From: Limnanthes douglasii subsp. nivea
Lineage: Eukaryota; Streptophyta; Magnoliopsida; Brassicales; Limnanthaceae
Direction of reading: 5' to 3'
Assembly: GCA_036936605.1 (NCBI GenBank)
Contig: JAUPFV010000004.1
Location: forward strand, 287,474,009-287,538,008
DNA: 64,000 bases
In this document: positions 57,228 through 64,000 of the stretch, piece by piece
Layout: each line of letters begins with the position of its first letter
Position numbering within the stretch: the stretch's first letter is position 1
Translations under genes and position numbers: made by a program
The notes under the pieces: model-generated
Databases searched by the model: none
Seen by the model: only the letters and a program-made list of their open reading frames with translations
What the model was told of the DNA's origin: nothing

Positions 57228-58282
57228 TTAATTAGGTGAAACCAAAATATGTAGATAGACTATGGCATTTAAAAAACATGCATTATACGACTGGAAAGCC
57301 TTATAGGTCACAGCTTCGAGATCATAGATGCGTATAGTATCCCTAAGAACACCCAACACAAGTTTGTGTTTTCTTGTAAAATATAGTTCACAGTTAGTAG
57401 GCATCTTGAAAAGTTCAATTCGAACAAGATATAATTTTTTCCAAAAATCCTCAACCTCAACAGCATCAGCGTTCTTTTCCCACACTTGGATATAGTGATC
57501 ACTATCACCATACGCGTTCTTATAAATCGTTTTCCCACACTTGGATATAGTGATCACTATCACCATACAGGTTATTATAAAAAAGGGGAATTATCGAAGG
57601 CACTCAACCGCATTTGGTAACTCCGAGTGTGACAATCAATAGCGAGTGGTACAACCTTTATGAATTTCTCATCTTTTATATTAAAAGAGAAAACCACATG
57701 TGGTTCACCATCATGGTCATCGGAGATCCAATACAAATTTCCATTTAAAAAATACCACTGTCGGGTTCGAAGTGATAACCAATTTTGTAACTTCCAATAA
57801 ATTTCCATTAGTTAGACTTTATGTAGAAGCATTGAACTGGACAACAAATGTTAGCAGAAGAATGCTTTCGCCAAAATCCTATAACTATTTTGTAATCGTC
57901 AATTGACGGGTCATATCCAAATCCATAAAAGTAGAGATGGTCCAGACGTCGAGATAAATCATCAGGGTCATATATGTCAGATGGGATAAAAGGCGGTGAT
58001 TGCTACAAATGTAAACCACGTCGATGTTTGAAGAGCAATGGGATAGTTAAGCTCCACGTTTGAGTTTCCGCAATCTTCATCATCCATGATCGAGGCCTGA
58101 GGTTGGGTAGTCAACAGAATCTTACTACTCATTTAGTCTAATCGAGAAAAGTGAGCTTTGATAAAGTGAGGGTCAGAGATGAGTGAACACCATGGCTTAT
58201 AAACGCAATTGAAGCGCATCAGAGACTTCACAAGCGACCTAGAGAGTATATCGAATATATTTTCATCAAGCAGCTCCGGCAT
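57228..58282 (-). pseudogene. F-box/FBA pseudogene (F-box B')
   Basis: The conserved first Met codon is now ACG; the frame opens at MPELLDENIFDIL (58282). The F-box (RSLVKSLMRFNCVYKPWCSLI) is followed by a stop after HFSRLD. About 125 bp is missing around 58,010, removing the GSCNGL to NPST part of the FBA domain. A 59-bp tandem duplication (57471-57588 region) adds ITISKCGK twice. The 3' part (YLVRIELF to LHILVSPN) is readable in other frames. It is the duplicate of F-box B and more decayed. Confidence 0.88.
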
Positions 58283-58299
58283 GTCCGTTGTAGATCCTG

Positions 58300-59557
58300 C
58301 AATAATCCAAGATATCAAAATCCGAGAAGGCTCTAATCCAACATCTTAAACAAAGAACAGAAACAAAAAAAGAGAAACAAGATCATGGGAAAATAAGTGT
58401 ACCGGATTGAGAATCCATGAAAATAAGTTTTTTTTTGGTCCGGCGGGATTAATTAGAAACCGACACATTGTTAAATCAAATAATACTATTTTTTTTATGT
58501 AACGATTTACAATTATTATAAGCTATTGATTACCACCGTAATTATAAAAATTATAACAATTTAATATATTTATATATATAAATTTAATAGAGTCAAAGTG
58601 TAACTGTGCACGTTTACACTGTGGACGTCATTCATGATGTTTTGACTAATTGGTAGGTTCAACCGAGGGATAGACTTTGTTAGAAGACCACGGCTCAGGC
58701 GGTATCGGTCTAGTCTGTTGGTTTACGACGTTAGTTGTCCAGTATTGTTGCTGATGTAGGGATTCGGTTACGATGATGAAATTTCCTTTTATAAGTAGCT
58801 TCATAATCTTTACGAACGAATTAATTGGACTATTTTAGTAAAGTTCGATCGCCTTTATTTATCTTTTGTGTTTAGTTGAATGTATTTTGCAGTACGTGTG
58901 ATGCTTGATGGTGGATGTTTATTTCCAAAGTATACCCAATGGTATTTTAGCCTTCTCAACCAAAGTCTATAGAGTTTTTAAACTATTTGGTAGATTGCTT
59001 TCGCTCTAGCCAAACTATCCTTAGAGATTTATCTACGTTTAATTTGTGTTGACCCTGCTCCGACCAACCTTACAAACTTTGTGCCGACCAAAAACCTTCA
59101 TTGAGGACAAAATCTCTATTTTTTCTAGAGGATAAGATTATCGGATCAGGTAGCAAGCTGCTAGAATATTTGGATGTTGCTTTATGTTAATTCACTTACA
59201 CCTCACTGATACTTCTGATTGAGAAAGCGGTCTTAAAAAAATTATTCATGTTGTCGACAGATAATGTGCAACAACTTATTCATTTTCAAAGAATGGGAGA
59301 TTTTATATCTTCAAGAGCCTTGAAATTTGATTTTACTATTTGACAAAGTTATGGTAGAACATATAAGAAGAGGAAGTAATGCAGTAGTTGATCGAAGGGG
59401 ATGGATTAGCGAAGAGGGAAAACTTTTACAAGGTATTTTTCTCGCTAGACTACCATCTTTAGTTTAAAGAAATTTGTGCACTCATATACTATGAGTTGAA
59501 ATAGCCCCACTATTCTTTGGTAAAGTATTATGGGACTCTGGCGATGGATTCTCATAC
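58300..59557. other. No recognisable gene
   Basis: Upstream flank of F-box B', partly collinear with 17,430-19,750 minus the hAT MITE (empty site at about 59,105). No coding sequence is supported. Confidence 0.55.
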
Positions 59558-59562
59558 TTGCA

Positions 59563-59951
59563 TGATAAAAGAAGAAAAATGTGGAGTGGAACAAGCTTTA
59601 ATATAATAAATATAAGGTCTATATCAATATAATTAATGACCAAGGACTAAGCTAAAGCAAACATAAGGATTGAGGGGGTCAAATATAATATCAAGAGAAC
59701 TTGTTCTCAATACTGATAAATACTTAAATTCATTATATTACCCATGTAATATATAAAGGGCATTCATTTTTTTGGGAAAAGGCCATTAATTAATCAATGA
59801 TTGCTACATTTATATTTTTTATCTTCTTCTCTCTCTAATATTGTTGTTTCTCTCACTAGAAATATTCACATACGAACAATTTTGTATCTCATCCTCTCAT
59901 ACAAATATAGTCTTGGCAGAACTAACCATTAAGAAATAATTAAATTCATCA
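59563..59951 (+). repeat. Left LTR of the pol-less element
   Basis: 389 bp, TGATAAAAG to TTCATCA, with the terminal inverted repeat TGAT/ATCA. A TATATAAAGG box at about 59,751 matches ATATAAAAG at about 63,653 in the right LTR, consistent with an LTR promoter. Confidence 0.85.
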
Positions 59952-60024
59952 TTGGCACCGTCTGTGGGAAACTGATTGGTACCCGGAATTATTGTTCTAA
60001 AACCATAATATTAATCTAAAAATA

Positions 60025-61275
60025 TGGAAAGTTTGATGGATACGGAAATTCATGGAGAGCTAGAGGAAAATCTGAAAAGTCTTGTAGTTGGAGACTCATC
60101 TAGAGATCTCATGGTCGAGGAGCTAGTAACAAACAAAGAAAATAATAATGATCGGTATGCGGAAGAGCTACTCGAAGAGTATGTGTTGGTAGCTCGGTGA
60201 AATGAATTACTGGAGGATATTAAGAAGTTGAATGTAGAAAAAGAAGTGATGATCAGTTCACGAAGACTTAAATTCGAGGTCCGACGAGAGCGAATAGCGC
60301 GAACCAACCAGGTGCAACATACTTCTTGATCTGGGAGAAGCGAAAGAAGAAAAATCATCATTCTCCTAAAAGAATAGTGAGATTTGAACATCGTGGAAAA
60401 TCATCAAAATCTAGTGAGTATTCATCTTATATTTTGGATGAATCTTTGTCCTCGAAAAGGGATACTCGGAATCAAAATAATTACATGAAACAATTTTCAA
60501 GTAAGCACAAGGATGCTCGTCGGTCTAATCGAGAGGATAAAGCCTTAAGGAACGGAAAATATGAACATGTGTCTTCTCAGGAATATATGGTTCCACACAA
60601 GAAAATTCATTCGGACGGTCATAATCTTGAATATCGTGTAAGTAATCAGTATACTTTTCCGTCCGAGGAATGCTTATATGCGACAACAAATGAAGGTCCG
60701 AAGGGAAGTGCATATAAAGTGGGACATAATTGGACATTGTCTCCCCTCTCCCCGGAAATTATATCTGGACATCTCCTTAAGTGGTTTGATATTTCTAAGC
60801 TAGAAAAGTTCGATGGAACTCAAGATCCAAATAATCACATCAAGGAATTCAAAAATTTCATGATCAATGATGATGATGATGATGATAAGCTATTGTGTAA
60901 TATTTTTTCTCAAACTTTTAAGAATGGTGCTTCAAAATGGTACAATTGTTTGCCCCAATATTGTATCAAGAATTTTGATATATTTTGGAGTATGTTTCAC
61001 TAGCATTTCGTGGGAAGCAAAAAATTATCTGTAAATGAGGATACGATCATCTATTGTAGGCAAAAGGTTGGGGGAAAGGCTCAAAGAATATACAAAATGT
61101 TTTATCCAAGTAAACACTGATATGGAGTTTTGTGAGGACAAAGTGGCACTAGCTGCTTTTCGAATAGGTTTTCTTCCGGAGGTAATGAAGGATAATGTCG
61201 CGTAGACACAGGCAATGAAATTCGGGGCGTTATTAGACCAGATAGAAAAGAGAATTTTAGTAAAAGAAGTATGAG
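60025..61275 (+). pseudogene. Gag of the pol-less element
   Basis: Starts MESLMDTEIHGELEENL; a TGA at 60198 and frame changes near 60,330 break the N-terminal half. The main open stretch (60326-61003) has WTLSPLSPEIISGHLL, KLEKFDGTQDPNNH, an Asp run (DDDDDD), CNIFSQTFKNGASKWYN and NFDIFW, the same order as the full-length gag. After a stop, GSKKLSVNEDTIIYC and the later part continue in another frame to about 61,275. Its divergence from the other gags shows it is a distinct Tat subfamily. Confidence 0.88.
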
Positions 61276-61397
61276 TTTCGGAGTTAAAATCTATGGTACA
61301 CTTTTATCAAGATCCGACGACGATGAGGAGTGTAGTGTCAACAACAAATGTTCGACCCCATGTATTGAAACTAACCAACAATGTCTGATCCCGGGCA

Positions 61398-62518
61398 CTA
61401 GCTCAGACTACGATCCCGTTTCTCGTCCATCCTGGGCATCAGCTTGATATTCTCTTCAGATCCCGATATATGTTTCTTCATAGGTTTCAGCCTATTCTCC
61501 TCCTCATACTTCAGTTTATTTCTCCTCGTGAACCTCAGTTCTTTGTTCCTTTTGAACTTCGGTTCTTTGTTCTTCTCAGGTTTTGGCTCTTGGTTCTACT
61601 TGAACATCAGCTTCTGAGCCAACACCATAGAGTCTGACGAGTAAAAACGATAATGAGAATTATTGGCCACACCATAGAGTCTGATGAGTTTTTTTATTGA
61701 GAATTCGATATCACTAATCTTGGAGGCCATAATGCATGTCTTAAGAGTATACCACATGTTGGGGCCAGCTTGAGACAGATAGAAATTAATAAGATGAAAA
61801 TATTCGACTAGAGCAGGGTCAAGAGGCAGCCAAAGACCCCAGTTCATCAGCTTTGTGTATAGAACTAGCTCATGATCACGAACAGACATTGGTGTTTCCC
61901 ATACATTTGGGAACCGAATCGTAAAACCATTAGGGATCCCCCAGCGATACCTTATTTTTACCTCCTCGGTAGGGTGAAAATATTTATATTTGATTCAGTA
62001 AAGTGCGAGCAGATGTTTAGCTTCCATCTCACGAAAATTGTTTCCTAAAATGTCTTCTATGTTCGAAGGTAAACTATACATACTCTTTCTCTTCTTCTTT
62101 TTTTTTCACCAAGGAAGTTTCTCATTGGTAAGTAGGAGGAATAGTCGCAACATCCGAGAGAAGAGAAGATCCGGGAGGAATGACTAGCACTGGGATAGCT
62201 TGAATGGGTTGCGCTTCTACTACAACTGTATCATATTTTCTCTGATCACTGTCAGACTGATCAACCAACTGTTTATCTTGTATCTCTGAGATAGATTTCA
62301 AAACTTTCCCCACTTGAGGGTTTGCTAGATAAGGTTTCCAAGGACTGACCTATGGAGTATTTTAAGGGGATCCTTGAGGGGTTACCTAAAGAGTCACATT
62401 GGAAGAATAAATTTTTACATTGACAAACTTCCTAGTTGGCTCTGGAGATTTTTTTTTTTCTCTTAGTCCGATCTATTTTGTTCTCCTTTGTAAGGTTTTT
62501 ATTTTCATCACCCATTGT
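61398..62518 (-). pseudogene. Antisense accessory ORF of the pol-less element
   Basis: Starts MGDENKNLTKENKID (62518). The conserved domain at 61596-61889 reads LMNWGLWLPLDPALVEYFH, then SQAGPNMWYTLKTCIMASKI, homologous to 46560-46690. A stop after LMFK is followed by a highly charged repetitive tail (EPEKNKEPKFKRNKELR) to about 61,398. It is interrupted by several stops upstream of the domain. It lies convergent to gag, as in the full-length element, even though pol is gone. Confidence 0.8.
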
Positions 62519-63432
62519 TATGAACAGAGAAGATTTGTGAAAGTTTTCAAAGGAAGAAAGGTCACCTTTGTTGTCTTCTAAACAAGTCTGGTCGGGGCCT
62601 TAAGTAGTAAGGGAAAGAGGTGAAGATTTATTGCCTGAAGATCCTGATATATTGGAACGCTCTCAGAGAGGGGACCAATTATCACGAAATATTGACTGAA
62701 ACATTTATGCAGGAGACGGATGATCTTTGATACCGAAAGCTTTATATTCTTCAGCTTTGTTTGAAATATTGAACAACCTCCAAAGTTTGTATCTTTCGAG
62801 ATTAACAAACTCTCTAGGCATGAAAATTCTAGAGAAGTGCTGAGTCTAGAAAATTATTTATCGCTCTAGAATAAAGTTTTTCTGATTCTCTTAAATTGAA
62901 TCAAAATGTGTAAACTTGGGAAAGGAAATGGAAGCAGATATTTATACAAAAGTATATGCCTTTGTTTGGAAACTGAACAATTTGATTGAATGGTGACTCG
63001 ACATAAACAAGTATCGGGAAGCGGGAAATTCGTCAACATACAAGTTTCTTGAAAAATATTCACTAAAAGAGCGTTGGTGTGTGCTATGAAACAATTGACA
63101 CTTGTACAGAAGTGATGTTATCAGGATAAAATATCACTATACAGAAAATAAGTGCATACGATTTAGAATAAATCATGAGGGAAAGTGAGGTCATCATAAC
63201 CAAGTTCGAATAGGGTTCCATAGAATGATTCGAGGAAGCTACTTGAGGAAATTCACCTAGAAAATAGGAACGACAAGGCCGTTCAGCTAAATTGATCATA
63301 TAAGGAAGCACAAAGGAAGAAGAATCTGAAGGATCCTAGAGGAAGAAGAATATGAGGAGGCTAAAAAGAAAGAAAAAATTATTTCTCTTAATCAGTCCTT
63401 ATGCAGATAGCTTCAAAAGGATGGGTATCTAT
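62519..63432. other. Leader and 3' region of the pol-less element
   Basis: Corresponds in position to the antisense ORF's promoter in the full-length element. No coding sequence is supported; the short minus-strand frames at 62578-63311 show no recognisable motif. It is purine-rich near 63,340-63,420. Confidence 0.45.
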
Positions 63433-63853
63433 CGATAAGAGAAGGAAAATGTGGAGAGGAATAAGCTTTACTATACTAAATATAAGGTCTAGATCAATAA
63501 ATTAATGACCAAGGACTAAACTAAATCAAACATAAAGATTGAGGGGGTCAAATGCAATACCAAGCGAACTTGTTTGTAAATAGTAAAATAGTGAGGTAAA
63601 AATTCTACTCAGTAGTGGTAAATATGTAAATTCATTATAATACCCATGTACTATATAAAAGATATTCTCTTTTTGGGAAAACGTCTATTAATTAATCAAT
63701 GATTGCTACATTTATTCTTTTTGTCTTCTTCTCTCTCTAATATTCTTGTTTCTCTCACTAGAAATATTCACATACGAACATTTATGTATCGGATCCTCTC
63801 ATATGAATAAAGTTTTGACAGAATCAACCATTAAGAAATAATTGAATTCATCA
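63433..63853 (+). repeat. Right LTR of the pol-less element
   Basis: 421 bp, related to 59563-59951, with many substitutions and an extra segment near 63,575-63,610. Divergence is clearly greater than between the LTRs of the 10.2-kb element, so this insertion is older. The purine-rich AAAAGGATGGG just upstream is a likely polypurine tract. Confidence 0.85.
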
Positions 63854-64000
63854 TTGCTGACTCGGTTTGTTGTCAGATTATCGTTATTGTTGAGTAATTA
63901 GGTGAAATGAAAATAACATTGAGAGGTATATATGATGCGTTCGAGACCATGATGTAATTTTAGAGTACACTCATGAAGTTATATCATCGGGAAGACACAT

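Larger units (their letters stand above)
59563..63853 (+). mobile_element. Pol-less Tat-like retrotransposon (gag plus antisense ORF)
   Basis: A 4.3-kb element with LTRs at 59563-59951 and 63433-63853. The right LTR begins CGAT instead of TGAT and has about 30 extra bases. The flanks are TTGCA and TTGCT, and the paralogous empty site is at about 19,749 (ATTTGCTGAC). A primer site TTGGCACCGTCTGTGGGAA directly follows the left LTR. Gag is on the plus strand (60025-61275) and an antisense ORF on the minus strand (61398-62518). There is no protease, RT or integrase, so it is non-autonomous. Confidence 0.88.
22661..64000. repeat. Segmental duplication, copy 2 (expanded)
   Basis: This is the second copy of the block that starts at position 1. 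It is longer because of the miniature LTR element at 22927-24141, an inner tandem duplication (the 25.2-38.8 kb material recurs at 38,811-43,440 with an internal deletion), the full-length Tat element, a Mutator-like foldback element and a pol-less Tat-like element. The remaining sequence is collinear with copy 1. The right end is cut by the window edge in sequence matching 19,750-19,900. Confidence 0.88.

Overview
The window is plant nuclear DNA, almost certainly from a eudicot. It is AT-rich and carries plant-type F-box/FBA genes, a plant histone H2B relative, FAR1/MULE-type transposase remnants, and Ty3/gypsy (Tat lineage), Ty1/copia, L1-type LINE, hAT and Mutator-like elements. Nothing suggests a prokaryote, organelle or CRISPR array. 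Only two genes look intact, the paired F-box genes at 6741-7847 and 31565-32656. Almost everything else is transposon or pseudogene.

The layout is one segmental duplication of about 20 kb. Copy 1 (1 to about 19,900) and copy 2 (about 22,661 to 64,000) share the same order: degenerate Tat gag, LINE remnant, 26-bp minisatellite, F-box A, small secreted-protein gene, integrase tail with antisense-ORF remnants, MULE transposase pseudogene, F-box B pseudogene, shared flank. Copy 2 is about twice as long because of later events. These are two miniature LTR elements (one predates the duplication), an inner tandem duplication (about 25.2-38.8 kb repeated at 38.8-43.4 kb), a 10.2-kb Tat retrotransposon (44710-54888), a Mutator-like foldback element (56458-56831) and a 4.3-kb gag-plus-antisense-ORF element (59563-63853). 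Copy 1 has its own insertions: a truncated copia element (about 8411-10336), a solo-LTR-like insert (12832-13210) and a hAT MITE (18607-19402). Each copy supplies the empty site for insertions in the other, so boundaries and target-site duplications can be read directly.

The best-preserved mobile element is the Tat-type Ty3/gypsy element on the minus strand. Its LTRs are each 433 bp with about 10 differences, and it is flanked by TTGAG on both sides. Its gag-pol is one reading frame of about 1869 codons with no frameshift, broken by eight internal stop codons. RT is followed by two RNase H regions, the Tat hallmark. Between pol and the 3' LTR lies a convergent, opposite-strand accessory ORF of the putative gypsy-type transposon family (Transposase_28-like), with its own TATA-like box. 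Relatives of this antisense ORF occur at five other places in the window, including an element that keeps gag and the antisense ORF but has no pol. That recurring module is the most interesting biology here.
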